Shown here piece after piece: positions 1 through 6,504 of a stretch of 8,700 nucleotides of DNA (positions within the stretch are counted from its first letter, which is position 1; each line of letters begins with the position of its first letter). The notes under the pieces were generated by a model. It was not told where the DNA came from. It saw nothing but the letters and a program-made list of their open reading frames with translations, and searched no databases. Location of the stretch: contig JAGAIH010000322.1 in the NCBI GenBank assembly GCA_017626655.1, positions 1 through 8,700 on the forward strand. Reading direction: 5' to 3'. Position numbers and translations under genes: made by a program. This DNA is from Clostridia bacterium. GTDB lineage: Bacteria; Bacillota_A; Clostridia; Oscillospirales; CAG-272.

Positions 1-2009
1 CGCTCGCTCATGGTGCTGTTGCCCAGCCGCGCGTCGGCCCGCAGGACCGTGAAGACCGAGCCGATCTCCTCGCGGGTGGGGACAAAGCCCTCGGCGGCGG
101 TGATGGGGGCGCCCTCCAGGACCTGGTTGTAGCGAATCTCCTCCCGTCGGCGCTCCAGGGCCACGGTCTCGGAGGGGCGGAGGTCCTGCACGATGAGCTG
201 GAGGCTTCTGACCCCTTGGTAATCGTTGATATTGAGCTGGAACAGAATGTCCACCGGGTCTCCCACAACGGCGGGGATCTTGGCGGGGGAGGTGCTGAAC
301 CAGACCGCCTGGAGCATCTGGCCGTCCTTGTAGAGCATGAGCTTGGTGTGCTTGCCGCCTCCCAGGGGGATCACACGGTGGACGACAGCGTCCCGCAGAA
401 CCAGGCAAGGAGTAGGATTTCCCACGCCGAAGGGCTCCAGCCGCTCCAGCTCCTCGGCCTGGGCCATGGTCAGCTCATGGATTCGGCACTCACAGTCGGC
501 CTCGTAACGGACGGCGGTCATATCCTCGGTGAGGAGGGGGGCGGCGTACTCGTTGATCCGCTTGCGGAAGGCGGGGATATCCCGTCGGCGGACGGTCAGA
601 CCCGCGGCCAGCTCATGCCCGCCGAAGCGGACCAAGAGATCCGAGCAATGGGTCAGGGCCTCCACCAGATTGAGTCCCTTGATACTGCGACCCGAGCCCT
701 TGCCGATATCCCCGTCGGTGGGGATCTCCCCCACGGCTCCGTCAAAGGAAATGAGGATGGAGGGCAGGCCGTACTTTTCGGTGATGCGGGAGGCCACGAT
801 ACCCACGATGCCCTGCATCCAGCCGTCGTCCTCCAGGACGATGACCGTGGGGGAGGGCTCACCGCGGGCGGCGGCCTCGGCCAGTTGGGTGTCGATCATG
901 GCGTAGGCCTGCTCGGCGATGGCGTTCTCCTCCACCTGGCGGCGGGTATTGATGGCGCACAGCTCCTCGGCCAGGGCCTCTGCCCGCTCGGGAGTGTCCG
1001 CCAGGAGCAGGTCCACCGCCATCATGGCGTGGGCGATACGTCCCGCGGCGTTGATGCGGGGGGCGATGCCGAAGCCCACCAGGCCGGAATTGACCTTGCG
1101 GCGGGGCTTCTTACCACCCGCCGAGGCGGATTTACTGTTCCCACTCCCCGAGATGGCGTCCAGCAGGGCGCACAGGCCGGGACGGTCGGTCTCGTCCAGC
1201 ATGGAAAGACCGCGGGAGACGATGTAGCGGTTCTCGTCGGTCAGGGGCATGACGTCGGCGATGGTGCCGATGGCCACCAGGTCCATGAGGAATCTCCCCA
1301 TGATCCGCAGGGCCTCATCCGAGGAGATCCCCGCCCGCGCCGACTCGCAGGCGCAGATGAACTTGAACACCACGCCCACGCCCGCCAGCTCCTTGAAGGG
1401 GTAGGGGCAATCGGGGCGGTGGGGGTTGACCACGGCCACGCAAAGGGGCAGAGTGGCGTGGCACTCGTGGTGGTCGGTGACCACGGTATCCACCCCCAGG
1501 GTGGCGGCGTGGGCGATCTCGGCGTGGGCGGTGATGCCCGTATCCACCGTGATGATGAGCCTCACGCCTTGCTCGGCCAGGCGGTCCACAGCGGCGACCG
1601 ACATACCGTAGCCCTCTCCCAGGCGGTTGGGAATGTAGCAGGTGACGTCACCGCCCAGCCCCGTAAGGTAGAGGTACAGGGAGGTGACCGAGGTCACACC
1701 GTCCACGTCGTAGTCTCCGTAGATGGCGATCTTCTCATGATCCCGAATGGCGGCCAGCACCCGCGCCACGGCGGGCTCCATGTCGGCCATCAGCATGGGA
1801 TCATGCCAGACCCGCTCGTCGTTGCCGAAGAACAGCTCGGCCTCGGCGGGGTCGGTGTAGCCGCGGTTGCAGAGCAGGCGGGCGGTCAGGGGCGTGACCC
1901 CCAATCGCTCGCACAAGGCGGCGGTTGCGTCTTTATGATCCTCCGCCCCGCAGAGCAGCGTCCAGATGCGCTCTCTCGTGAGACGGCCTTGGGTTGCGTT
2001 GTCTTTCAA
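1..2009 (-). CDS. recJ: Single-stranded-DNA-specific 5'-3' exonuclease RecJ (partial, C-terminus beyond window)
   Basis: RecJ degrades single-stranded DNA 5' to 3' in recombination and repair in the cytoplasm. I translated the reverse strand from a TTG at 2009 and obtained 669 uninterrupted codons, still open at the left edge. The DHH domain shows IYGDYDVDG at residues 96-104, TVDTGI near 154-159 and TDHH at 178-181, the metal-binding Asp/His set. GFGIAPRINAAGR lies at 312-324. The DHHA1 part has GIVGIVASR (400-408), GSGRSIKG (438-445) and the RFGGHELAAG loop (461-470). An OB-fold-like stretch follows at about 500-612, and sequence continues past 640, so this is the long Firmicute form rather than the roughly 577-residue E. 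coli form. The TTG start is supported by AAAGGA at 2017-2022, 7 nt upstream; I found no in-frame ATG or GTG nearby. Oddities are a basic Gly/Ser/Lys insertion at 286-309 and Met-398 where the family usually has His after the Trp. The gene lies 160 nt downstream of the flavoprotein gene and may be co-transcribed with it. Confidence 0.96.
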   Translation of the reverse strand, partial: MKDNATQGRLTRERIWTLLCGAEDHKDATAALCERLGVTPLTARLLCNRGYTDPAEAELFFGNDERVWHDPMLMADMEPAVARVLAAIRDHEKIAIYGDYDVDGVTSVTSLYLYLTGLGGDVTCYIPNRLGEGYGMSVAAVDRLAEQGVRLIITVDTGITAHAEIAHAATLGVDTVVTDHHECHATLPLCVAVVNPHRPDCPYPFKELAGVGVVFKFICACESARAGISSDEALRIMGRFLMDLVAIGTIADVMPLTDENRYIVSRGLSMLDETDRPGLCALLDAISGSGNSKSASAGGKKPRRKVNSGLVGFGIAPRINAAGRIAHAMMAVDLLLADTPERAEALAEELCAINTRRQVEENAIAEQAYAMIDTQLAEAAARGEPSPTVIVLEDDGWMQGIVGIVASRITEKYGLPSILISFDGAVGEIPTDGDIGKGSGRSIKGLNLVEALTHCSDLLVRFGGHELAAGLTVRRRDIPAFRKRINEYAAPLLTEDMTAVRYEADCECRIHELTMAQAEELERLEPFGVGNPTPCLVLRDAVVHRVIPLGGGKHTKLMLYKDGQMLQAVWFSTSPAKIPAVVGDPVDILFQLNINDYQGVRSLQLIVQDLRPSETVALERRREEIRYNQVLEGAPITAAEGFVPTREEIGSVFTVLRADARLGNSTMSE

Positions 2010-2169
2010 AACTGTGTCCTTTCTCTCAGATACCCCATCTGCGGGTACCCTCCCGCCCCTGCGGCGGGATGCTTCGGGCGCCCCTCCCCGCCGATGCTCG
2101 TTCTCCGATCGGTCGGGGACAGGGTCGCGTATACGATCCAAATTCAGTAAAATAGGGTGTGTCGATGTG
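2010..2169 (-). other. 160-nt leader or spacer between the flavoprotein gene and recJ, with small hairpins
   Basis: No gene is seen here. On either strand CCCGCC (2052-2057) pairs with GGCGGG (2063-2068) around a 5-nt loop, GGGTACCC (2043-2050) is a perfect palindrome, and TACCC (2031-2035) can pair with GGGTA (2043-2047). The last two are mutually exclusive and lie just upstream of the recJ Shine-Dalgarno (2017-2022). No T-run follows the hairpins in the minus direction, so they do not look like a terminator. I could not identify a convincing recJ promoter. The region may be an untranslated stretch inside the operon. Confidence 0.35.
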
Positions 2170-3810
2170 TCAGCCGTGGGGCGCGTAGACCGCCAGGATG
2201 GCCTCGGCCACCTTGATGCCGTCCACGGCGGCGGAGGTGATGCCCCCCGCGTAGCCCGCGCCCTCCCCACAGGGGTAGATGCCGGGATTGCCCACGGCGC
2301 AGAGGTCGTTCCCTCTCAGGATACGGACGGGAGCCGAGGTGCGTGTCTCGGCGGCGGACAGAACCGCCGAGGCCTGGGCGTAGCCGTGGACCTTGCGATC
2401 AAAGGAGCGCAGACCGTAGCGCAGAGACTGACAGACGTAGTCGGGCAGGGTCTTGCTGACGGGAGCCAAGCGGTAGCGGTCACCGCCCATGTAAGAGGGC
2501 TTGACGCGGGTAGGCTCATGGATGGCGCGGTCGCCCTCCAGGAAGTCGCCCACGGTTTGGACGGGGACGGAGTAGTCCCCCCCTCCCGCCAGGAAAGCGG
2601 CCCGCTCGATGCGGCGCTGGTAGGCGATAGCCCCCAGCACAAGGCTCCCCTCCACGGGCTCGTAGTCGGTGGTACGGATGGACACCGCGATGGCGGCGTT
2701 GGAATTGACCCCGTCTCGGGCGCGGTGGCTCATGCCGTTGACCACCACGGTATCCTCCTCGGACGCGGCGGCCACCACCTCGCCTCCGGGGCACATGCAG
2801 AAGGTGTAGACCCCTCGCTCCCCCTTGGTGTCGGACAGGTGGTACTCAGCGGCCCCCAGGTCGGGATGCCCCGCCATGGAGCCGTAGAGCATGGTATCCA
2901 TGTCGCTTCGCAGATGCTCGATACGCACCCCCACCGAGATGGGCTTGGGCTCCAGCATCATGTTTTTCGTGAGCAGCATACGGTAGGTATCCCGGGCGCT
3001 GTGGCCGGGGGCCAGGACGATGATCCCGCAGGGGATATCCCCGCGGGTGGTCTTGGCGGTAAAGCTCCCGTCGGGATGGCGGTCAAAGCCGTCCAGGCGG
3101 CAGCGGTAGACGATCTCGCACCCCAGGGACTCGATGGTCTCCAGCATGGTCTGCACCACGGCGCGAAGCACGTCGGTGCCTACGTGGGGCTTGGCCTGGA
3201 GGGTGATGTCGGCGGGAGCGCCCATGTCGCGGAGGGTCTCCAGCACGAAGGTACAGCGGGCATCGTTGATACGGGTCAGGAGCTTTCCGTCGGAAAAGGT
3301 CCCCGCGCCTCCCGCGCCGAACTGGATGTTGGACTCGGTGTCCAGCCGTCCCTCGGTGTAGAAGCTCTCTACCGACCTCACGCGGTCGGCCACCGAGTCG
3401 CCTCGGTCGATGAGGATGGGGGAATAGCCCTCCTTGGCCAGCAGGTAGGCGCAGAAGAGACCGGCGGGACCCATGCCCACCACCAGGGGGCGGGCGGGAA
3501 GGGTCTTCGCTCCATGGGTCAGGGTCAGCTCGGCACGGACGTAGGGCTTCATGCCCGCGGCGGCCAGCTTCTCCTCGGCAAAGCCGCGGCTCCCCTCGGG
3601 GAGGGTGGCCAGCACCGAGTAGACCAGGCGGATATCCTCCCGCTTGCGGGCGTCCACGGATTTCTTGTAGAGTCGGTAAGCGGCGCCCTTTGCGGGCAGA
3701 CCGCTCTTTTTCAGCTTTCCTGCGGCCTTTTGCAGGACATCAGCCTCAGGCGTGCCGACGGGGACCGAGATCCCCTCGATGATGGCTTCACGGTAGAACT
3801 GGGTAGCCAT
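2170..3810 (-). CDS. FAD-dependent oxidoreductase, COG2509-type uncharacterised dehydrogenase
   Basis: A 546-residue soluble flavoprotein; the physiological substrate is unknown to me. A dinucleotide-binding Rossmann motif GMGPAG (112-117) is followed by ILIDRG (132-137), where the acidic residue ends the second strand. GAGGAGTFSDGKL (165-177), FCMCPGGEV (337-345) and NGMSHRARDGVN (358-369) are stretches I recognise from the COG2509 family. The C-terminal GEGAGYAGGITSAAVDG (515-531) is the typical second FAD-binding segment. About 100 residues precede the Rossmann fold, and I see no cysteine cluster in them for an Fe-S centre. The ATG at 3810 follows the stop of the 80-codon gene by only 3 nt (TGA GCC ATG) and has no good Shine-Dalgarno, which suggests translational coupling. 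It is the third gene of the cdaA operon. The family call is firm; any link to c-di-AMP or DNA repair is only positional. Confidence 0.86.
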   Translation of the reverse strand: MATQFYREAIIEGISVPVGTPEADVLQKAAGKLKKSGLPAKGAAYRLYKKSVDARKREDIRLVYSVLATLPEGSRGFAEEKLAAAGMKPYVRAELTLTHGAKTLPARPLVVGMGPAGLFCAYLLAKEGYSPILIDRGDSVADRVRSVESFYTEGRLDTESNIQFGAGGAGTFSDGKLLTRINDARCTFVLETLRDMGAPADITLQAKPHVGTDVLRAVVQTMLETIESLGCEIVYRCRLDGFDRHPDGSFTAKTTRGDIPCGIIVLAPGHSARDTYRMLLTKNMMLEPKPISVGVRIEHLRSDMDTMLYGSMAGHPDLGAAEYHLSDTKGERGVYTFCMCPGGEVVAAASEEDTVVVNGMSHRARDGVNSNAAIAVSIRTTDYEPVEGSLVLGAIAYQRRIERAAFLAGGGDYSVPVQTVGDFLEGDRAIHEPTRVKPSYMGGDRYRLAPVSKTLPDYVCQSLRYGLRSFDRKVHGYAQASAVLSAAETRTSAPVRILRGNDLCAVGNPGIYPCGEGAGYAGGITSAAVDGIKVAEAILAVYAPHG

Positions 3811-3813
3811 GGC

Positions 3814-4056
3814 TCACATATCCGCGGGCTGGGCGCCGCTCTCGGCGGGATCGGGGGCGGTCTCCTCCACGGGAGGCTGGGTATCGGCGGGGACCGTCTC
3901 CTCCGCGGGGCGGTTGTGACCTGTGGCGTAGCTCCAGACCACGATGGAGATCAGGAAGCAGACCAGGAGGGGAAGGATGAAGATATCAATTCGGGAAGGA
4001 CGCATTTCGGTCTTATACTTCTTCCCGGGCTTACGGTACAGTTTTTGCAGTGCCAT
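3814..4056 (-). CDS. Small single-pass membrane protein in the position usually held by CdaR
   Basis: An 80-residue protein of unknown function. The N-terminus is strongly basic (residues 6-22, many Lys/Arg), then comes one hydrophobic segment at about 24-44 ending in WSYATG, then an acidic Pro/Glu/Thr-rich tail (50-78). By the positive-inside rule the N-terminus is cytoplasmic and the tail is outside. A Shine-Dalgarno AAAGGA lies 9 nt before the ATG. The gene starts 30 nt after the cdaA stop and ends 3 nt before the flavoprotein start, so it is an internal operon member, which supports it as real. In many Firmicutes cdaA is followed by cdaR, whose product has one N-terminal membrane helix and extracellular YbbR repeats. 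This protein has the helix but no room for YbbR domains. It could be a shortened CdaR-like anchor or an unrelated protein; the sequence does not decide. Confidence 0.75.
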   Translation of the reverse strand: MALQKLYRKPGKKYKTEMRPSRIDIFILPLLVCFLISIVVWSYATGHNRPAEETVPADTQPPVEETAPDPAESGAQPADM

Positions 4057-4086
4057 GTTCGGTCGTCCTTTCTGGGGTGTCGGGGG

Positions 4087-5289
4087 TCAGGCCTCGTCTG
4101 AGGCTTCGGTCTCGGCGGCCACGGGCTTTTCCTTCAGCTCGGGCGGGGTCATGGCGATGGAGGGCATTCCCGCGTTCTCCTCGGAGGGTGCGGCGGGGGT
4201 CACGGCGGCTTCCTCCGCGGTGTCCTCGGCGGTCTCCTCCTCGCTCTTCTTGGCGGCGTCGGTCTTCTTCTTCAGGTTCTTGTTGTAGCTCTTCTCGAAC
4301 TTCTCCAGATCCATGCTGTCCTTCTCCCGCTCCATGGTGATGCGCTGACGGTCCTCGGGGTCCAGGTTGAAGCCCAGCTTGAAGCGGATCTGCACGCCGT
4401 TCTCCTTGCGCTCCTTGGAGTTGGTGATCTCCAGACCGATGAGCATATTGTACAGGGCGCGGCGCAGGCTCTTCTCCACTCGCTGACGGACCTCGGGGTT
4501 GCGAAGCTCCTCTCCCGACTGGTTGAAGTCGCGCTCAATGTTACCGTGATTGGCGATGGAGATCTTGTGGGTCTCCTCGGACACCACCACCACCACGCAG
4601 TCAGTCACCTCGGTAATCCCCACGGCGGCGCGGTGACGGGTTCCCAGACCCTCCACCATCTCTCCGTTCTTGCGGAGAGGGAGCTTACAGCCCGCCATGA
4701 CGATGCGGTTGTCGCGGATGACCACGGCTCCGTCGTGGAACAGGGTCTTGTCGCGGAAGAGACCGCAGAGGATGTGAGGCTCCACGTCCATGTTCAGGGC
4801 GTAGCCCTTGTCGATATTCTCGTCCACACGCTGGAACAGCTCCAGCACGATGAGGGCGCCGTCCTTCTCGCTCTGGGCGATCTGGCAGGCGGCGTCCGCC
4901 ACCATGTGGATGGTGTTTTCCATCTCAGCCTTGCCCTTGCGGTGGGTACCGCTCACCAGGGGGATGAGGGAACCGATGCGGGCCAGGGTATCCCGCAGCT
5001 CGGGCTGGTAGATCACCGCCAAAAGGATCACGGCGAAGGGGGTGATGGCGGCCATGATGGAATGGAGTCCCGACATACCCAGCTGTTCGGCCAGCACCGA
5101 CAGAACCAGGATCGCGACCAAACCTCCGCCCACCCGCGCGGCCACACGCCCGCGAAAAAGCATATAGACGGTGTAGAACAAAAGGGTCATGAGTAGCCAG
5201 TCCAGGATATCGATCAACCGGAAGGTCTCCCAGGGATATACTATGTACTGCTCAATAAAGTCCTGTAATTTCATGGTCGTTTCGGTCAT
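4087..5289 (-). CDS. cdaA: Diadenylate cyclase CdaA (c-di-AMP synthase) with long C-terminal tail
   Basis: CdaA condenses two ATP into cyclic di-AMP at the membrane; this nucleotide controls potassium and osmotic homeostasis and wall integrity in Firmicutes. Three hydrophobic segments lie at about 31-47, 54-70 and 81-95. The DAC (DisA_N) domain follows, with GALIVLE (144-150), HDGAVVI (185-191, the DGA motif) and GTRHRAAVGITE (216-227, the RHR motif), then VSEET at 236-240. Both catalytic motifs are intact. CdaA is usually about 270 residues; this one is 400, with about 130 extra residues that are Lys/Glu-rich to about 355 and then Ala/Pro/Glu-rich to the end. I chose the ATG at 5289 because AAAGGCGGT lies about 6 nt upstream; an in-frame ATG at 5331 would add 14 residues but has a poor binding site. 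It is the first gene after the promoter at 5359-5387. No CdaR (YbbR) gene follows in this window. Confidence 0.96.
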   Translation of the reverse strand: MTETTMKLQDFIEQYIVYPWETFRLIDILDWLLMTLLFYTVYMLFRGRVAARVGGGLVAILVLSVLAEQLGMSGLHSIMAAITPFAVILLAVIYQPELRDTLARIGSLIPLVSGTHRKGKAEMENTIHMVADAACQIAQSEKDGALIVLELFQRVDENIDKGYALNMDVEPHILCGLFRDKTLFHDGAVVIRDNRIVMAGCKLPLRKNGEMVEGLGTRHRAAVGITEVTDCVVVVVSEETHKISIANHGNIERDFNQSGEELRNPEVRQRVEKSLRRALYNMLIGLEITNSKERKENGVQIRFKLGFNLDPEDRQRITMEREKDSMDLEKFEKSYNKNLKKKTDAAKKSEEETAEDTAEEAAVTPAAPSEENAGMPSIAMTPPELKEKPVAAETEASDEA

Positions 5290-5358
5290 CACGCCACCGC
5301 CTTTCCCTGTATTTTGTATATTATTACACATACTTACCCATCATAAAAGGTAACCTTT

Positions 5359-5387
5359 ATTATACCATAAGCATCTATGTTTTACAA
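5359..5387 (-). promoter_or_regulatory. SigA-type promoter of the cdaA operon, extended -10
   Basis: On the minus strand TTGTAA (5387-5382, four of six matches to TTGACA) is followed by exactly 17 nt and a perfect TATAAT (5364-5359). TGG directly before the -10 box gives an extended -10. Transcription would begin near 5352, leaving a leader of about 60 nt before the cdaA start at 5289. The DNA just upstream (5408-5435) is very AT-rich and could act as an UP element. Confidence 0.82.
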
Positions 5388-5414
5388 CACCCTATGCGGG
5401 CGACTGATAAAAAA

Positions 5415-5432
5415 TTTACATAATATTTACAT
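5415..5432. repeat. Two TTTACAT direct repeats, 11-nt period, upstream of the cdaA promoter
   Basis: TTTACAT occurs at 5415-5421 and again at 5426-5432 on the plus strand, so the copies are one helical turn apart. They lie 28 nt upstream of the cdaA -35 box, between it and the deacetylase terminator. The spacing suits a dimeric regulator, but the stretch is AT-rich and the repeat may be chance. Confidence 0.3.
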
Positions 5433-5440
5433 TTATCCGC

Positions 5441-5495
5441 AAAAGAAAACCGCTCCCAACCATACGGCTCGGTGTGCCGAACGGTCGGGAGCGGT
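5441..5495 (-). terminator. Rho-independent terminator of the deacetylase operon
   Basis: The 13-nt arms at 5449-5461 and 5483-5495 pair throughout in the minus-strand RNA, with a single U-G wobble (5458 with 5486). An inner CGGC/GCCG stem sits in the loop. In the minus direction the stem runs straight into TTTTCTTTT (5449 to 5441). The hairpin begins 7 nt after the stop codon at 5503. No T-run follows on the plus-strand side, so it acts on minus-strand transcripts and insulates cdaA from the deacetylase genes. Confidence 0.92.
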
Positions 5496-5502
5496 ATCGG
5501 GA

Positions 5503-6504
5503 TCACGGACGTCCCTCGTCCACCAGCTCTCCCACCGTGACGAAGCGGTATCCGCGCTCCAGGAGGGCGGGGATCACAAGGCGCAGGGCCTCGGGGGTGG
5601 GGCTGTCGTAGCCGATAAAATCGTGCATGAGGATGATGTCCCCCGCCTGCACCGTGTCCAGGATGTGGCGGGAAATCTCGTCGGGAGGCGTATGGGCCCA
5701 ATCCCGGGTGTCCACGTCCCAGAGAATGACCCGGTAGTCGGAGGCCCCGATGACCCGCCGCATGACGTCGCTCATCTGGCCCTCGGGGGGACGGATGAAG
5801 CGGACGGGGGAGTCGGACACCGAGGCGATGGCCTCCTCGCAGGATCTGATCTCGCGGCGGAGGTCCTCCTCCCCCATGCGGCCGAATTTGCGGTGGGAGA
5901 AGGTGTGGTTCCCGATCTCATGCCCCGCCTCGGCTACGGCGCGGGCGGCGGCGGGGTAGTAGCCCACGTTCTCCCCCACCATGAAGAAGGTGGCCTTGAT
6001 GCCGTACTCCTCCAGGATATCCAGGATCACGGGGGTCAGCCTTGGGTGAGGACCGTCGTCGAAGGAGAGGGCGATCTCCATGCGGTCGTTGTGACGACTG
6101 TGGTAGATCATCTCCTCCCCCTCGGTGGCGGTCTCGGGCTCGGTCACGGGCTCGGTATCGGTGGTCGGTCCGGGCTCGGTGGCGGGCTCGGTCACCCCCT
6201 CGGTCTCCCCGCTCTCGGGCAGGGGCCGGAAGGGGGAGGGATAGGCGGGATACAGGGCGGCGGGAATGCCCTCCGCCACCGACTCGGGGGGCGTCTCGGA
6301 AGCGGTTCCCCCCTCCCCGATATGATGCTCCCACCACCCCGTTCCCAGGCCGTCGTCCGCCCTCGTCCGCACCGCCACCAGCAGGGCGAAAACCGTCAGA
6401 GCCAGGAAGACAGCCGCCGCAGCGAGCCACAGGATCCGACGTTTTCTTTGTATTGATTTTCCATTGTCAACATTGACTTTTTCAAAGTTATCTCCCGACG
6501 TCAA
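5503..6504 (-). CDS. Membrane-anchored polysaccharide deacetylase (CE4/NodB domain)
   Basis: A 333-residue protein expected to remove N-acetyl groups from a cell-wall glycan outside the membrane. Residues 19-23 are basic, a membrane helix spans about 24-45, and a Thr/Glu/Pro-rich linker (97-132) leads to the catalytic domain (about 140-328). CE4 motifs are all present: SFDDGP (147-152, catalytic Asp-149 and metal-binding Asp-150), NHTFSH (199-204, zinc His-200 and His-204), RPPEG (238-242), LWDVDTRDW (261-269) and ILMHD (291-295, His-294). The start is a TTG at 6504 that overlaps the stop of the upstream deacetylase gene (TTGA, 4 nt) and is preceded by a near-perfect GGAGGTGA Shine-Dalgarno, so the two genes are translationally coupled. 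The substrate (peptidoglycan GlcNAc or MurNAc, or another glycan) cannot be read from sequence. No active-site residue is missing. Confidence 0.92.
   Translation of the reverse strand: MTSGDNFEKVNVDNGKSIQRKRRILWLAAAAVFLALTVFALLVAVRTRADDGLGTGWWEHHIGEGGTASETPPESVAEGIPAALYPAYPSPFRPLPESGETEGVTEPATEPGPTTDTEPVTEPETATEGEEMIYHSRHNDRMEIALSFDDGPHPRLTPVILDILEEYGIKATFFMVGENVGYYPAAARAVAEAGHEIGNHTFSHRKFGRMGEEDLRREIRSCEEAIASVSDSPVRFIRPPEGQMSDVMRRVIGASDYRVILWDVDTRDWAHTPPDEISRHILDTVQAGDIILMHDFIGYDSPTPEALRLVIPALLERGYRFVTVGELVDEGRP
6109..6210 (-). repeat. Thr/Glu/Pro linker-coding imperfect tandem repeat
   Basis: On the plus strand GGGCTCGGT and close variants recur several times in this stretch. On the minus strand they encode TEP units in the linker of the anchored deacetylase, residues about 99-132. 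It is a low-complexity spacer between membrane anchor and enzyme, and its length may vary between strains by slippage. Confidence 0.75.

Noticed and set aside
2052..2068. CCCGCC/GGCGGG hairpin as a terminator after the flavoprotein gene
   Set aside because: No T-run follows on the minus strand, and the stem is only 6 bp, inside GC-rich sequence.
216..2150. Long plus-strand open frame of 644 codons opposite recJ
   Set aside because: The reverse strand gives a complete RecJ with all motifs in order. The plus-strand product is His/Gly/Asp-rich with no recognisable domain, as expected of antisense frames in GC-rich genes.
1966..4101. Long plus-strand open frame of 711 codons
   Set aside because: It spans the recJ start, the intergenic gap, the flavoprotein gene and the small membrane gene on the opposite strand, and its translation is low-complexity. 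It is a by-product of C/G-ending codons.
5290..5331. Upstream in-frame ATG at 5331 as the cdaA start
   Set aside because: It has a poor Shine-Dalgarno. The ATG at 5289 has AAAGGCGGT at proper spacing, and the extra 14 residues do not resemble a CdaA N-terminus.
5377..6456. Plus-strand frame of 359 codons opposite the anchored deacetylase
   Set aside because: It reads through the terminator and opposite the CE4 motifs. The product is Gly/His-rich without any domain.
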